A stretch of DNA of 64,000 nt from an uncultured Alphaproteobacteria bacterium. Its GTDB lineage: Bacteria; Pseudomonadota; Alphaproteobacteria; RF32; CAG-239. The position numbers and the translations under genes are program-made. This document shows positions 14,406 through 24,986 of the stretch, one piece after another (the stretch's first letter is position 1; the number at the start of each line of letters is the position of its first letter). The DNA is taken from NCBI GenBank assembly GCA_944391685.1, contig CALXUM010000009.1:16540-80539 (forward strand). Reading direction: 5' to 3'. Under the pieces are notes generated by a model. That model was not told the origin of the DNA and did no database searches. It was given only the letters and a program-made list of their open reading frames with translations.

Positions 14406-15282
14406 ATTCTTTTTTGTTGATAGGAAATATTTGAACATTTCCAGTTGTTGTGCCGGAGCTGTCATCTATTCCCGTATTTGCGGATGATGAAGTGCTAAAA
14501 CCTTTTTTATTTGTGGAAGACGTTTTAGGAGCTTGAAGTTCAGGTGCTAAAGGATATGCATTTTTAGGTAGGCGGATAATCATGTAACCGCTGCCACCGC
14601 CATAAGCCGGTCCTGATAAACCTATTGAATAATATCCTCCGATGTATCCGTAATCTAGGTCTATATAATCAATGGCAAAAACTGTTTTGACTGTAGTTTG
14701 TCCTATGGTTGTCATTTTGCATGTATAGCCGGCATCTTCCAACAAAACATGATTTACATTTTTGGCAAATAAAATCGATTGAGAAGGCGTACAATCAGGG
14801 GTTTGTCCTCCGTAGGTGAGATTATAATTTAGAATTAATTTGATTTTGTTTGCTCTTTTGCCAATAATTACATCAGTAATTTTTACGTGATCAATATATG
14901 CGTTTGTCGGAGTTATACCGCTGGTAATCGGCAAAGTAATATAATTTTCCAAACAAGTATGGGAAGCGGCGTCTGCTTGGCAAATCAGGGCTTTTTGGTA
15001 GTTGTTATTATCAAATAAATGTAAAAGACTATTATAGATATATTCTTTTGACATGGATAATTTAGCCGGAGCACATTGATGAGAGCGGCAAACTACGATA
15101 GAGCTTGGAGAACGTAGTCTTTCAGGTTGATGTTCTTGAGCTTGTTGTTCATATTCCGCCGAGCTGGGAGCAAAAGGATCTGTTAGAATATCTTTTACCG
15201 TGCGTGTACGAAAATATTCACAACCGCTTATTAAAAGCAGGCTGCTTAAAAAGAGAACCTTGTGAGATATTTTATTTAGCAT
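14404..15282 (-). CDS. Putative lipoprotein, family not recognised
   Basis: A 292-residue protein with a clear lipoprotein signal: a charged start, a hydrophobic stretch and the lipobox LLISGC, giving lipid attachment at Cys21. The mature part carries several Cys (in VVCRSHQCAP, ICQAD, HTCLEN, DCTPSQ, YTCKM) that could form disulfides in the periplasm. A Gly/Tyr-rich stretch near residue 215-235 (YGYIGGYYSIGLSGPAYGGG) is followed by a Ser/Thr-rich C-terminal tail. The gene stands alone on the minus strand, converging with the two-component operon. I cannot assign a function. Confidence 0.8.
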   Translation of the reverse strand: MLNKISHKVLFLSSLLLISGCEYFRTRTVKDILTDPFAPSSAEYEQQAQEHQPERLRSPSSIVVCRSHQCAPAKLSMSKEYIYNSLLHLFDNNNYQKALICQADAASHTCLENYITLPITSGITPTNAYIDHVKITDVIIGKRANKIKLILNYNLTYGGQTPDCTPSQSILFAKNVNHVLLEDAGYTCKMTTIGQTTVKTVFAIDYIDLDYGYIGGYYSIGLSGPAYGGGSGYMIIRLPKNAYPLAPELQAPKTSSTNKKGFSTSSSANTGIDDSSGTTTGNVQIFPINKKE

Positions 15283-15439
15283 TGTTTAACCTTTTACGTA
15301 AAATTTATTCTATATTAAGACAAAGATTATGAAACAACAAAGTTTTTTTTGCGGTTATTCAATATATTTTATAAAAAAAAGCAAATTGTTGCATTTAAGT
15401 AATAAAAAAAGCAAAATACCTTAGTTCGGAGGTTAAAAA

Positions 15440-15892
15440 ATGAAATTGTTTATGGTGTTGTTGTTTGTGGTGATCGGTTCTGAAAATGTTTGGGCTAAGA
15501 CAAAGATTATTGACGGAGACAGTTTGTTTATTGATGACAGAGAAATTAGATTGTCAGGGATTGATGCTCCGGAGTTTTTACAAGTTTGTTATGATAAAAA
15601 CGGTAAGGAGTATGAATGTGGTCAAAAAGCAAAAGATATGTTGGAAGCTTTAGCTGGAAAAGATATAAAATGCCAGGTTTTAGAGGTCGATCGTTATAAA
15701 AGGGAAGTGGCAATATGTTTTTCAAAGGGCAAAAATATTAATGAGGAAATGGTAAAAAGCGGATGGGCGGTTGCTTATACCGCTTATACGAAAGATTATG
15801 TAAAAGAGGAAGCTGAAGCTAAATTGGCTAAAAAAGGAATTTGGCAGGGACGTTTTATGAAACCTGAATTGTATAGGGCTTTAAAGCGGTAA
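15440..15892 (+). CDS. Secreted thermonuclease-like (SNase-fold) nuclease
   Basis: A 150-residue protein with an N-terminal signal peptide ending near VWA (residue 19). The mature part matches the staphylococcal nuclease fold. IIDGDSLFI supplies a metal-binding Asp, IRLSGIDAPE supplies the Arg and Glu of the active site, and VDRYKREVAIC supplies the second catalytic Arg. These residues are all present, so it is likely active on extracytoplasmic nucleic acid. Two Cys pairs may form disulfides. The GGAGG ribosome site is at 15429-15433. It stands just upstream of rplU with a 105-base gap and is probably transcribed separately. Confidence 0.9.
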   Translation: MKLFMVLLFVVIGSENVWAKTKIIDGDSLFIDDREIRLSGIDAPEFLQVCYDKNGKEYECGQKAKDMLEALAGKDIKCQVLEVDRYKREVAICFSKGKNINEEMVKSGWAVAYTAYTKDYVKEEAEAKLAKKGIWQGRFMKPELYRALKR

Positions 15893-15997
15893 AAAAAGAA
15901 CTTTTTTAAAAAAATACAGAGATTCCTATTGACAGCGGCAAAAACTTATGTATATTGCAAAGCAACGTTTTATGTTTAAAATATAAAGGTGGAAAAA

Positions 15998-16300
15998 ATG
16001 TACGCAGTAATTAAAACCGGCGGCAAGCAGTACAGAGTTACAACTGGTGATGTGCTGAAGATTGAAAAAATTGCCGGTGAAGAAGGTAAAGAAGTTGTTT
16101 TTAATGATGTTTTGGCTTTAGGTGATACCATTGGAAATCCTTTGGTTGCCGGAGCAAGTGTTAAGGCTCAAATCTTAAAGCAGGCTCGCGATGCCAAAGT
16201 TATCATTTTCAAAAAGAAAAGAAGACAAAATTATCGCCGTAAAAATGGTCACAGACAATCAATTACATTAGTAAAAATTACTGATGTTTGCGGTAAGTAA
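15998..16300 (+). CDS. rplU: 50S ribosomal protein L21
   Basis: A large-subunit ribosomal protein that contacts 23S rRNA. The N-terminus MYAVIKTGGKQYRV and the basic stretch FKKKRRQNYRRKNGHRQ are diagnostic. I place the start at the ATG at 15998, because it gives the standard N-terminus and follows an AAAGGTGG site. An in-frame GTG nine bases upstream is less likely. It starts the rplU-rpmA-obgE-rsfS run, an order widely kept in bacteria that links ribosome parts to assembly factors. Confidence 0.97.
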   Translation: MYAVIKTGGKQYRVTTGDVLKIEKIAGEEGKEVVFNDVLALGDTIGNPLVAGASVKAQILKQARDAKVIIFKKKRRQNYRRKNGHRQSITLVKITDVCGK

Positions 16301-16322
16301 GAAGTTTTAAGGAGAAATAGTC

Positions 16323-16577
16323 ATGGCACATAAAAAATCAGGCGGTAGCTCTGCAAACGGACGCGATTCAATCGGACGTCGTTTAGGACTCAAAAAATCA
16401 GGCGGTCAATGTGTAATTCCTGGTAACATTATTGTTCGTCAACGCGGAACACAATATCATCCTGGTGCAAATGTTGGTATGGGTAAAGATCATACTTTGT
16501 TTGCTCTTTGTGAAGGAAAAGTTGAGTTTTCAAAGAAGGCAGGCGACAGAACCGTGGTTTCGGTTGTTACCGAATAA
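16323..16577 (+). CDS. rpmA: 50S ribosomal protein L27
   Basis: L27 lies near the peptidyl transferase centre. The N-terminus [16 protein letters not shown] and the motif [17 protein letters not shown] are characteristic. At 84 residues it has the usual length. The sequence begins directly with MAHKK, with no N-terminal extension of the kind that is cleaved off in Firmicutes. An AAGGAG site precedes it and it lies 22 bases after rplU. Confidence 0.97.
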   Translation: MAHKKSGGSSANGRDSIGRRLGLKKSGGQCVIPGNIIVRQRGTQYHPGANVGMGKDHTLFALCEGKVEFSKKAGDRTVVSVVTE

Positions 16578-16654
16578 GTTCAATATGTTTGAATTTTATG
16601 CAAAGGGGATGCGAATACATCCCCTTTACTTTTCAAATGAAAGCTTTATCTTAA

Positions 16655-17734
<1,080 letters not shown>

Positions 17735-17754
17735 ATTCATAGGAGTAAATTAAA

Positions 17755-18129
17755 TTGGTTAAAACGGCTAAAAAAGCGGTACAGAGTGAAGAAAGCGAAC
17801 GTATTTTAGATATTGCTATTAAGGCGCTTGATGAAGGAAAAGCAGAAAATATTGTGGTTATTGATTTGCAGGGAAAGACTTCTATCGCAAGTTATATGGT
17901 TGTTGCCAGCGGAACATCGCAAAGACATGTGGCAGCTTTGACCGAACAAGTACAGTTGAAATTAAAATCTGCAGGTTTTAAGTCATCAAGTGAAGGGGAA
18001 GAAAAAGCAGATTGGGTCTTAATAGATGCTTTTGATGTTATAATACATATTTTTAAGCCGGAAGTGAGAGAGTTTTATAGTTTGGAAAAAATGTGGTCTT
18101 CTGTGGCTGAAATAAGAAAATTAAGTTAA
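17755..18129 (+). CDS. rsfS: Ribosomal silencing factor RsfS
   Basis: RsfS binds L14 and blocks subunit joining in slow growth. The 124-residue protein shows the family pattern: VVIDLQGKTSIASYMVVASGTS, then HVAALTEQV, GEEKADWVLIDAFDVIIHIF and REFYSLEKMW. The start appears to be TTG at 17755, placed after a GGAG site at 17742-17745; there is no ATG that keeps the N-terminus. It is 20 bases after obgE and ends at a bidirectional terminator shared with rlmH, another ribosome-related gene on the opposite strand. Confidence 0.93.
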   Translation: MVKTAKKAVQSEESERILDIAIKALDEGKAENIVVIDLQGKTSIASYMVVASGTSQRHVAALTEQVQLKLKSAGFKSSSEGEEKADWVLIDAFDVIIHIFKPEVREFYSLEKMWSSVAEIRKLS

Positions 18130-18130
18130 T

Positions 18131-18168
18131 AAAATAAAGGCTCTTTTTGAAAAAAGAGCCTTTATTTA
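18131..18168. terminator. Bidirectional terminator between rsfS and rlmH
   Basis: AATAAAGGCTC followed by T-run pairs with GAGCCTTTATT, with an A-rich left side and T-rich right side. It lies between two converging transcripts and touches the rlmH stop. Confidence 0.85.
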
Positions 18169-18606
18169 TTCACGATGATATGGATGACCGTTAATTATGG
18201 TTTGAATACGATAAATTTGTTCACATAAAACAGCCCTCATTAACATATGAGGTAAAGTTAATTTACCGAAGGAAAGCAAGAGATCAGCTTTATCGCGAGT
18301 GGATTGAATATGTCCATCAGCTCCTCCAATTAAAAAACAAATTTCAGATGTTCCATTATTCAACCAATTTTCAATTTTATGAGCTAATTCTATTGATTTT
18401 AAGTTTTCTCCTCTTTCGTCGAGGACAATAACCTTTGAGCCGTGAGGGATTGATGATTGTAAAAATTTTGCTTCATCTTCTTGGGTAGAATTATCTTTTT
18501 CTTTGATAGTAATATCCCATCCGGAGCGTTTTATATATTCGGATATAATTGCAGCTTCGGGAGAATTTTTTTTGCATTTACCTATGGCAAGAATTGTTAT
18601 TTTCAT
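18166..18606 (-). CDS. rlmH: 23S rRNA (pseudouridine1915-N3)-methyltransferase RlmH
   Basis: RlmH methylates pseudouridine 1915 of 23S rRNA on the assembled ribosome. The start MKITILAIGKCKKN, the SAM-binding knot sequence CFLIGGADGH and the C-terminal LMRAVLCEQIYRIQTIINGHPYH are diagnostic. I choose the ATG at 18606, giving 146 residues. It overlaps the stop of the upstream phosphate transporter gene by four bases (ATGA), so translation is coupled. A longer in-frame extension exists but has no family counterpart. In many bacteria rlmH lies with rsfS; here they converge. Confidence 0.95.
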   Translation of the reverse strand: MKITILAIGKCKKNSPEAAIISEYIKRSGWDITIKEKDNSTQEDEAKFLQSSIPHGSKVIVLDERGENLKSIELAHKIENWLNNGTSEICFLIGGADGHIQSTRDKADLLLSFGKLTLPHMLMRAVLCEQIYRIQTIINGHPYHRE

Positions 18607-19655
18607 ATGTATACCACCTGTCCAAATACATTTTGTAAAAAGAATAAAGAGACATAACATATTAAAGCGGCAATGATTGGTGTGGTGATCCAGCCAATGG
18701 CAATCTTAGCAATTAATCCCCAGTTGAGATCATGTCCGCCTTTGGCAATGCCGATACCCATAACGGCACCAATGACGGCTTGTGAACTTGATACAGGGAC
18801 CAACGGCAAAGCCGGAAGATCGTGGGAAAGCAAAAAATGTTGTAATCCTTGAGAAGCAAAAAGGAAAAGCACTATTGATTGAGAAACAACAACAACCCAC
18901 GCCATTAAAGGAGACATTTTCATGATGCCGTTTCCAATAGTATCCATAACCTTTTTAGAATATGTTCCAACACCGATACTTATGGCAACTCCTCCAATAA
19001 AAAATAATACTTGTGTGCTGTTAAGATAGAAAAAACTTCCAAAGTGTATTTCTTTCAGTGGATTTGCTTCAACAAATACACCCATGACATTAGCAATGTT
19101 ATTTGCACCAAGAGCGTAAGCTCCAAAGGCTCCGGCAATAATTAAGCCGATACGCGTATAACAATCTTGTCTGATTAGATGCAGATGTGATTTGCGTATA
19201 ATGGATTTAATACTCCAATAAATAAAAACGGCAATTATACCTGAAAGAATCGGGCAGAATATCCAAGTTCCGACTATTTGACTAAGAATTGTTATGTCGG
19301 TGGGTTTTGATGAAAATAAGTTCCAACCAATGATTGCTCCAACGATAGCTTGAGAAGTTGAAATCGGCATTGAAAGTTCTACCATCCAAAAAATGGTTAT
19401 AGCAGCGGCTAGAGCAGCCATAAAAGCTCCCGGAAGAGTGTTTATACTTCCTAAATGACCAAGAGTTTGTGATGCCCCAGATCCAGCATATACAGCTCCT
19501 AAAATTATAAATAAGGATGAAATTATTGTTGCGGTGCGGAACTTGACCATTTTAGTACCGACTGCGGTGCCAAAAATATTAGAGGCGTCGTTGGCACCTA
19601 GGGACCAGCCTAAAAACAAACCAGAACTTAGGAATAAGAAGAATGTTAAATCCAT
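18603..19655 (-). CDS. PiT-family inorganic phosphate transporter
   Basis: A 350-residue integral membrane carrier for phosphate, probably proton or cation coupled. It has the two repeated family signatures, GANDASNIFGTAVG near the N-terminus and GANNIANVMGVF near residue 187, each followed by a second repeat motif (SMPISTSQAIVGAIIG and PVSSSQAVIGAVMGIG). About ten hydrophobic segments are visible. It follows the DUF47 regulator gene with a one-base stop/start overlap (TGATG), the classic DUF47-Pit pair, and overlaps rlmH downstream. Confidence 0.93.
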   Translation of the reverse strand: MDLTFFLFLSSGLFLGWSLGANDASNIFGTAVGTKMVKFRTATIISSLFIILGAVYAGSGASQTLGHLGSINTLPGAFMAALAAAITIFWMVELSMPISTSQAIVGAIIGWNLFSSKPTDITILSQIVGTWIFCPILSGIIAVFIYWSIKSIIRKSHLHLIRQDCYTRIGLIIAGAFGAYALGANNIANVMGVFVEANPLKEIHFGSFFYLNSTQVLFFIGGVAISIGVGTYSKKVMDTIGNGIMKMSPLMAWVVVVSQSIVLFLFASQGLQHFLLSHDLPALPLVPVSSSQAVIGAVMGIGIAKGGHDLNWGLIAKIAIGWITTPIIAALICYVSLFFLQNVFGQVVYI

Positions 19656-20314
19656 CAGATGTCTCTTTTAATAGTGAAAATAAGCAGTTCATCAATAAAG
19701 TCTTCGGCAATATCGGCAATGTCGGCAATTTGATTAATGAAAGAACTTAGTTGCATTTTATTGGCAAGAGGAATATCCGATTCAAAAATACTTTTGCGTA
19801 AATTGCCTGAGCTTAAATCCGTTTCATGTTCAATAAAGTATACTTTTTGTGAATAATCACGAACAGAGCTTAAATCACGGAAAAATGCACGAGATGCTTT
19901 AGCCATATTTTCAGCACATTCGGCAACTTGATCACAGAGTTCATTTATACGATTATGATATTCTTGAGGAATTTCCGGTTGTTCGATAAAAAACATATAG
20001 GCAACTTCATCAAATTTGTTGATTACGCGGTCAAGGTTTTCAACCAATTGTAAAACATCGGCCCTTAAATCGGGAATAAGGTTTTGTGAATATAATTTAT
20101 TTTCTATATCACGGCGAAGATTATCTGCATCATGTTCGATTTGTTTTATTTGTTTGGAAATTTTACGATAATCATCACTGCGACCTTCATTTAGAAAAAC
20201 TTTTACAGCCTTTTTGAAACTCATCGCAGCATCAAGAAGTTTATCGTGAAAGAGGTCAATTTTGTTTTCTAATGATTTTGTTTTTGAGAATATAGAAATG
20301 TTTAGATGAAACAT
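19655..20314 (-). CDS. DUF47/PhoU-like phosphate transport regulator
   Basis: A soluble all-helical protein of the DUF47 family, related in fold to PhoU and usually encoded beside Pit transporters, where it modulates uptake. Long amphipathic helices with many charged pairs are visible (FHDKLLDAAMSFKKAV, QIKQIEHDADNLRRDIE, NLDRVINKFDEVAYMFF, FINQIADIADIAEDFID). The Asp/Glu-rich E-x3-D type motifs probably bind metal. I choose the ATG at 20314, giving 219 residues; an in-frame ATG at 20356 would add 14 residues of uncertain value. The stop overlaps the transporter start by one base. Confidence 0.88.
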   Translation of the reverse strand: MFHLNISIFSKTKSLENKIDLFHDKLLDAAMSFKKAVKVFLNEGRSDDYRKISKQIKQIEHDADNLRRDIENKLYSQNLIPDLRADVLQLVENLDRVINKFDEVAYMFFIEQPEIPQEYHNRINELCDQVAECAENMAKASRAFFRDLSSVRDYSQKVYFIEHETDLSSGNLRKSIFESDIPLANKMQLSSFINQIADIADIAEDFIDELLIFTIKRDI

Positions 20315-20478
20315 TGTTGATGTCCTAGTTAAATTATAAGTTATTTTATTATACATTTTTATTTATGAACAAATAATTTATATATTTTATAAAAGTTATA
20401 ATTTTGGGCTTGTAAATTAATATAGTTTCGTTAAATTAATAGCTGTTGATTTATAATTTAACTCGAGGATTTTGTATA

Positions 20479-21204
20479 ATGAATAAAATTAATGCTGTTT
20501 ATGTTTCTTTGTTGGCATTGGTTGTTGCCGTTGCCGCATTGATAACGAGTGTTGTTATGGGAAAGAAAAGTGCAGAAACAGTTGACGTTGCTGCATCTTT
20601 GAAAGCTAATCCAGTTATGGTTGTTGAGGCTTTACAAGCATATGAAACACAAGTACGTGAAGAAGCTCAGAAAAAAGCAGAAGAAATGATTCAAAGTAAA
20701 ATTGAAGAATTGAATAATAATGTAAATGACGGTGTTTTGGGTAATCCTGAAGGTGAAGTCGTATTGGTTGAATTCTTTGATTTTTCTTGCGGATATTGTC
20801 ACAGAGTTTATCCTGTAATCAAAAATTTGATTGCTAAAAATGGTGATTTGAAAGTAGTGGCTAAACCTTTAGCTTTCTTGTCTCCGGTTTCTTCTTATGC
20901 CGCCAAGGCTGCCGTTGCTGCCAAGGAGCAAGGTAAATTTGCTGAAGTTTTCAGTGCTTTGTTTGAAAGCAAGGAGCCTTTAACAGAGGCTAAAGTTGAT
21001 GAATTGGCTGTTTTGGCAGGGGTTGATTTGGCCCAACTTAAAACAGATATGAATTCTGAAAAAGTTCAAAAAACTTTGCAAGAAACCAGTGCCTTGGCCG
21101 GTGAGTTGCAAATTAACGGTGTTCCGACTTTAATTGTGAACGGAAAGTTAGTTCAAGCATTGGATGAAGAAATTCTGCAAAATGCCATAGACAAAGCTAA
21201 ATAA
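20479..21204 (+). CDS. DsbA-family thiol-disulfide oxidoreductase
   Basis: A 241-residue periplasmic thioredoxin-fold protein. The first 30 residues form a signal or membrane anchor with a hydrophobic run. A helical spacer (about 45-80) precedes the thioredoxin fold. The redox pair is Cys104 and Cys107 in FDFSCGYCH, with the cis-Pro loop NGVPTLIV near residue 210. The arrangement resembles the ScsC/BdbD-like DsbA branch with an N-terminal helical stalk. It would catalyse or rearrange disulfides in exported proteins, and several Cys-rich exported proteins are encoded in this window. The start ATG at 20479 follows a GAGG site; upstream in-frame codons are ignored. Confidence 0.88.
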   Translation: MNKINAVYVSLLALVVAVAALITSVVMGKKSAETVDVAASLKANPVMVVEALQAYETQVREEAQKKAEEMIQSKIEELNNNVNDGVLGNPEGEVVLVEFFDFSCGYCHRVYPVIKNLIAKNGDLKVVAKPLAFLSPVSSYAAKAAVAAKEQGKFAEVFSALFESKEPLTEAKVDELAVLAGVDLAQLKTDMNSEKVQKTLQETSALAGELQINGVPTLIVNGKLVQALDEEILQNAIDKAK

Positions 21205-21222
21205 TTTTTTAGAATATTATGT

Positions 21223-21258
21223 GAAAGAGCGATAGGTTTGGGCTTATCGCTCTTTTTT
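21223..21258 (+). terminator. Rho-independent terminator after the DsbA-like gene
   Basis: AAAGAGCGATA pairs with TATCGCTCTTT around a nine-base loop, followed by a T-run. It separates the thioredoxin gene from ftsH. Confidence 0.9.
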
Positions 21259-21341
21259 GTGAACATTTTTTTCTTGGCTTGAGTTTTAGAAATAAAAACC
21301 TTATATATAAAAAAGATGTGTTTGTTGCTAAAAGGAATAAA

Positions 21342-23207
21342 ATGAAAATGGGAAGAAATATTATTATATGGTTGCTGGCGTTGATTTTGTTGTCCGGAGC
21401 CATGAATATGTTTACTTCGGGAGCTGAAAAGGCAAATGCCGAAAAGTTGGCTTTTTCCGAATTCATGAATCATGTTGAAAATAAAAAAGTGGCTGAAGTT
21501 ACGATATCCGGAGCAAATATTTCAGGTATATATAATAACGGACAAAAATTTTATACGTATGCTCCATTTGATCCCAATATGGTTGAGTTATTGCGTAAAA
21601 ATAATGTAAAAGTTACGGCTCAACCGGAAGATAATACTTCAAACACTTTATGGGGAATGTTAATTTCGTGGTTCCCTATGTTGTTACTTATAGGAGTTTG
21701 GATCTTCTTTATGCGTCAGGCAAATGCCGGGAATAATAAGGCTATGGGGTTTGGAAAATCAAGAGCAAGATTGATTGAAAATACTAAAAAAGTAACCTTT
21801 GCCGATGTTGCCGGTGCTGATGAGGCAAAGGAAGAGTTAGAAGAAGTTATTGAGTTCTTAAAGGATCCAGAAAAATTCCAACGACTAGGAGGAAAGATCC
21901 CCAAGGGTGTTTTAATGGTTGGTCCTCCGGGGACAGGAAAAACTCTTTTGGCAAAAGCTGTTGCAGGTGAGGCCGATGTCCCGTTTTTCTCAATCTCAGG
22001 TTCTGATTTTGTGGAGATGTTTGTCGGTGTAGGTGCAAGTCGTGTACGTGATATGTTTGCTCAAGCCAAAAAAAATGCTCCTTGTTTGTTGTTTATTGAT
22101 GAGATTGATGCTGTTGGGCGTCATCGCGGTGCCGGCCTTGGCGGTGGAAATGATGAACGCGAGCAAACGCTTAATCAGTTATTGGTTGAGATGGATGGTT
22201 TTGAAGCTAATGAAAATGTTATTCTGATTGCAGCAACAAATCGTCCTGACGTATTGGATCCAGCATTGTTGCGTCCGGGAAGATTTGATCGTCAAGTTAC
22301 GGTTACGAATCCTGATAAAAAAGGACGAGAGGAAATTTTGAAAGTTCATGTTCGTAAAGTGCCTTTGGCGAAAGATGTTGATCTGTCTGTTATTGCTCGT
22401 GGTACTCCGGGATTTTCTGGTGCAGATTTGGCTAATTTGGTAAATGAAGCGGCTTTATTGGCGGCACGTAAAAATAAGCGTAAGGTAACATCAAAGGATT
22501 TTGATGATGCCAAAGATAAAGTTTTGATGGGTAGTGAACGTCGATCAATGGCAATGGATGAAAATGAGAAAAAATTGACTGCTTATCATGAAGCGGGACA
22601 TGCTGTTTGTTCATTGTTTGTTGAAGAAACCGATCCTATTCATAAGGCAACGATTATTCCTCGAGGAAGAGCTTTGGGAATGGTTCAACAATTGCCGGAA
22701 AAAGATCAATATTCTTATTCCAGAGTTAAGATGTTATCAAGATTAGTAATTATGATGGGTGGTCGTGTAGCCGAGGAACTGAAGTTTGGATCCAAAAAAG
22801 TTACGAGCGGAGCGTCCTCAGATATTGCCGCTGCTACCAATTTGGCTCGTTCAATGGTTACGGAATGGGGAATGAGTGATAAGCTGGGGCCTGTTTTATA
22901 TGCTGAAAATACGGGAGAAGTATTTCTTGGAAAGTCAGTTACTCAGAGTAAAAATATGAGTGAGGAAACAGCTAAATTGGTTGATGAAGAAATAAAAAAT
23001 TTGGTTGTTAATGCTCATGCTGAGGCTACCAAATTGCTTAAAGAACATGAAAAAGATTGGGAAACGATTGCTCAAGCATTGATTGAATATGAGACTTTGA
23101 CTGGAGATGAAATCAAAGATTTGTTAGCAGGAAAACAAATTGATAAATCTTCCGAATCTCCGGTAGGAGAAGAAAAAAGGACTCATTCATCCGTTCCTGA
23201 AGTTTAG
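21342..23207 (+). CDS. ftsH: ATP-dependent zinc metalloprotease FtsH
   Basis: FtsH is the inner-membrane AAA+ protease that degrades damaged membrane proteins and regulators. Two transmembrane helices flank a short periplasmic domain (about 6-23 and 105-124). Walker A GPPGTGKT is at residues 194-201, Walker B is [11 protein letters not shown], and the second region of homology contains [20 protein letters not shown]. The zinc site HEAGH is near residue 420. I choose the ATG at 21342 after AAAGGA, giving 621 residues with the usual N-terminus. glmM follows downstream, an order often kept in alphaproteobacteria. Confidence 0.97.
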   Translation: MKMGRNIIIWLLALILLSGAMNMFTSGAEKANAEKLAFSEFMNHVENKKVAEVTISGANISGIYNNGQKFYTYAPFDPNMVELLRKNNVKVTAQPEDNTSNTLWGMLISWFPMLLLIGVWIFFMRQANAGNNKAMGFGKSRARLIENTKKVTFADVAGADEAKEELEEVIEFLKDPEKFQRLGGKIPKGVLMVGPPGTGKTLLAKAVAGEADVPFFSISGSDFVEMFVGVGASRVRDMFAQAKKNAPCLLFIDEIDAVGRHRGAGLGGGNDEREQTLNQLLVEMDGFEANENVILIAATNRPDVLDPALLRPGRFDRQVTVTNPDKKGREEILKVHVRKVPLAKDVDLSVIARGTPGFSGADLANLVNEAALLAARKNKRKVTSKDFDDAKDKVLMGSERRSMAMDENEKKLTAYHEAGHAVCSLFVEETDPIHKATIIPRGRALGMVQQLPEKDQYSYSRVKMLSRLVIMMGGRVAEELKFGSKKVTSGASSDIAAATNLARSMVTEWGMSDKLGPVLYAENTGEVFLGKSVTQSKNMSEETAKLVDEEIKNLVVNAHAEATKLLKEHEKDWETIAQALIEYETLTGDEIKDLLAGKQIDKSSESPVGEEKRTHSSVPEV

Positions 23208-23224
23208 AAATATTTTTAATAAAC

Positions 23225-23253
23225 GTAAGCCGCAATGTTGCGGCTTATTTTTT
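23225..23253 (+). terminator. Rho-independent terminator after ftsH
   Basis: TAAGCCGCA pairs with TGCGGCTTA around a four-base loop and is followed by a T-run, so ftsH and glmM are probably separate transcripts. Confidence 0.9.
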
Positions 23254-23341
23254 ATAATAACTATGATTGGATGCTTGTTTTTTTTATCGAGTCGTTTATG
23301 CTAATAAATTATGGAATGTAATTTAGTAGGGGTTGGGTAAA

Positions 23342-24691
23342 ATGGCAAAAAATAAATGGTTTGGAACAGACGGGGTGCGTGGCGTGGCTAATGTTTTTCC
23401 GATAACAGCTGATTTTGCAATGAAATTGGCGATGGCTGCGGCGGAAAAAATATGCAATAAAAAACACAAGGTAGCAATTGCCAGAGATACCAGAATATCA
23501 GGTCAAATGTTGGAGGCAGCTTTAAGTGCCGGTTTTGCAGCTAAAGGGGTTGATGTCTTGCTCTTAGGAGTTATCCCTACTCCTGCAGTGACAACTGTTA
23601 CACCAGATTTAGATGTGGATATGTCTGTTATGATTACAGCTTCACATAATCCTTATAAGGATAACGGAATAAAATTGATTGCGGCTGACGGATATAAATT
23701 TAATGATGATTTAACTGCTGAATTGGAATTTTTAATAGAAAAAGGAGAATTTGTTTTTGACAGTAATAAAATAGGGAGCATTAGAAAAGACAATTCAGCT
23801 TTGGAAAAATATGAAGCAATTGCATTGTCAACGGCTGGAGAAAAAAATCAGTTACAAGGCCTTAAGATTGTTGTTGATTGTGCAAACGGATGCTTTGCTG
23901 AAATTATGCCAAAGTTATTTTCAGAAATGGGGGCAGATGTTGTTAAAATAGGGTGTGATCCGGATGGATTTAATATTAATCGTGATTGTGGCTCACAACA
24001 TGTTGATGCAATGCTTGATAAAGTTAAAAAAGTTAAGGCTGATATTGGAGTTGCTGTTGATGGTGATGGAGATAGAATTAAAGTTTGTAATGAAAAAGGG
24101 GAATTAATCAGAAGCGAACAATTGATCGCTTTTTTGGCGAAATATTTACAAGAAAGCGGAGAACTAAAGTCTAGTCCGGTAGTGTCAACAGTTTTATCGA
24201 ATACCGGTTTGGAGAAGTTTGTTTTAAATAATTTGGGCTTGAAGTATTATTCGACTCCAGTTGGTGAACGTTATGTGGTTGAAAAGATGAGGCAGGAAAA
24301 AGGAGTCGTTGGAGGAGAAGAATCGGGACATATTGTGTTGAGCGACTATAGTCGATCAGGAGATGCAATGATGGTGGCTTTGGTTTTAGCTAAGGGATTA
24401 AAATTTTATAAAAAGAAAATGAGTGAAATTTTTCCTTTGTTTGAATTTGAACCATTGGTATTTGAAAATCCCAGATTTGAAAGCAGAGAAAAAGTTAGAT
24501 CAATTGTAGCGAACAGCGAATTACAAAATGTTTTGGCTCAATGTCAGATGCGTTTGCAAGGAGTGGGAAGAGCAGTTATTCATCCGTCAGGAACAGAACC
24601 TTTAATCAGAGTTTGGGTGTGTGGAAATAATGAATGTTTAGTGAATGAAATCAGCAAGATTCTTTTAGATAAAATTGAAGAATTAAGATAG
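23342..24691 (+). CDS. glmM: Phosphoglucosamine mutase
   Basis: GlmM converts glucosamine-6-phosphate to glucosamine-1-phosphate on the way to UDP-GlcNAc for peptidoglycan and lipopolysaccharide. The phosphoserine is Ser101 in TASHNPYKDNG, the metal loop reads DGDGDR near residue 240, and the sugar-binding loop is GGEESGHIV. The phosphate-binding loop RLQGVGRAVIHPSGTEPLIRV is split by normal spacing near the C-terminus. I choose the ATG at 23342 (MAKNKWFGTDGVRG), giving 449 residues, the family norm, rather than a TTG nine bases upstream. Confidence 0.97.
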   Translation: MAKNKWFGTDGVRGVANVFPITADFAMKLAMAAAEKICNKKHKVAIARDTRISGQMLEAALSAGFAAKGVDVLLLGVIPTPAVTTVTPDLDVDMSVMITASHNPYKDNGIKLIAADGYKFNDDLTAELEFLIEKGEFVFDSNKIGSIRKDNSALEKYEAIALSTAGEKNQLQGLKIVVDCANGCFAEIMPKLFSEMGADVVKIGCDPDGFNINRDCGSQHVDAMLDKVKKVKADIGVAVDGDGDRIKVCNEKGELIRSEQLIAFLAKYLQESGELKSSPVVSTVLSNTGLEKFVLNNLGLKYYSTPVGERYVVEKMRQEKGVVGGEESGHIVLSDYSRSGDAMMVALVLAKGLKFYKKKMSEIFPLFEFEPLVFENPRFESREKVRSIVANSELQNVLAQCQMRLQGVGRAVIHPSGTEPLIRVWVCGNNECLVNEISKILLDKIEELR

Positions 24692-24785
24692 ATTAAAAGA
24701 TTGTAAAGAATATGATTAAAGTTTTGTTTACTAATCAGGGCTAAAATGTGGGTATAGGTTGGTAAATAACGTAAGGGACAAAAAA

Positions 24786-24986
24786 ATGCAAAAGCAGGTA
24801 GAACCACAGGTATTTGATTGGTCTAGAGAAAAAGTGATTCAGGGACGAGGGAATGCTTTGTTGGTTGCTTATGACAAACATACTTTGTCTACAGGAAATG
24901 TTAAGGCTCGTCCACGTTGTGTATGGCCAAGTTTGTTGCAAAATAATTCCTCAAAATATTTGAGCCGCAGAGTTTGGGGGCGTTAG
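24786..24986 (+). CDS. Small hypothetical protein
   Basis: A 66-residue protein from the ATG at 24786, which follows an AAGGGAC site at about 24773. It is basic, has no signal peptide or membrane helix, and contains Trp, Arg and Lys clusters (VFDWSREKVIQGRGNAL and KARPRCVWPSLL). I do not recognise a family. Its end overlaps the start of the next reading frame by 13 bases, so the two are probably translated together. A longer start 27 bases upstream is possible but lacks a good ribosome site. Confidence 0.55.
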   Translation: MQKQVEPQVFDWSREKVIQGRGNALLVAYDKHTLSTGNVKARPRCVWPSLLQNNSSKYLSRRVWGR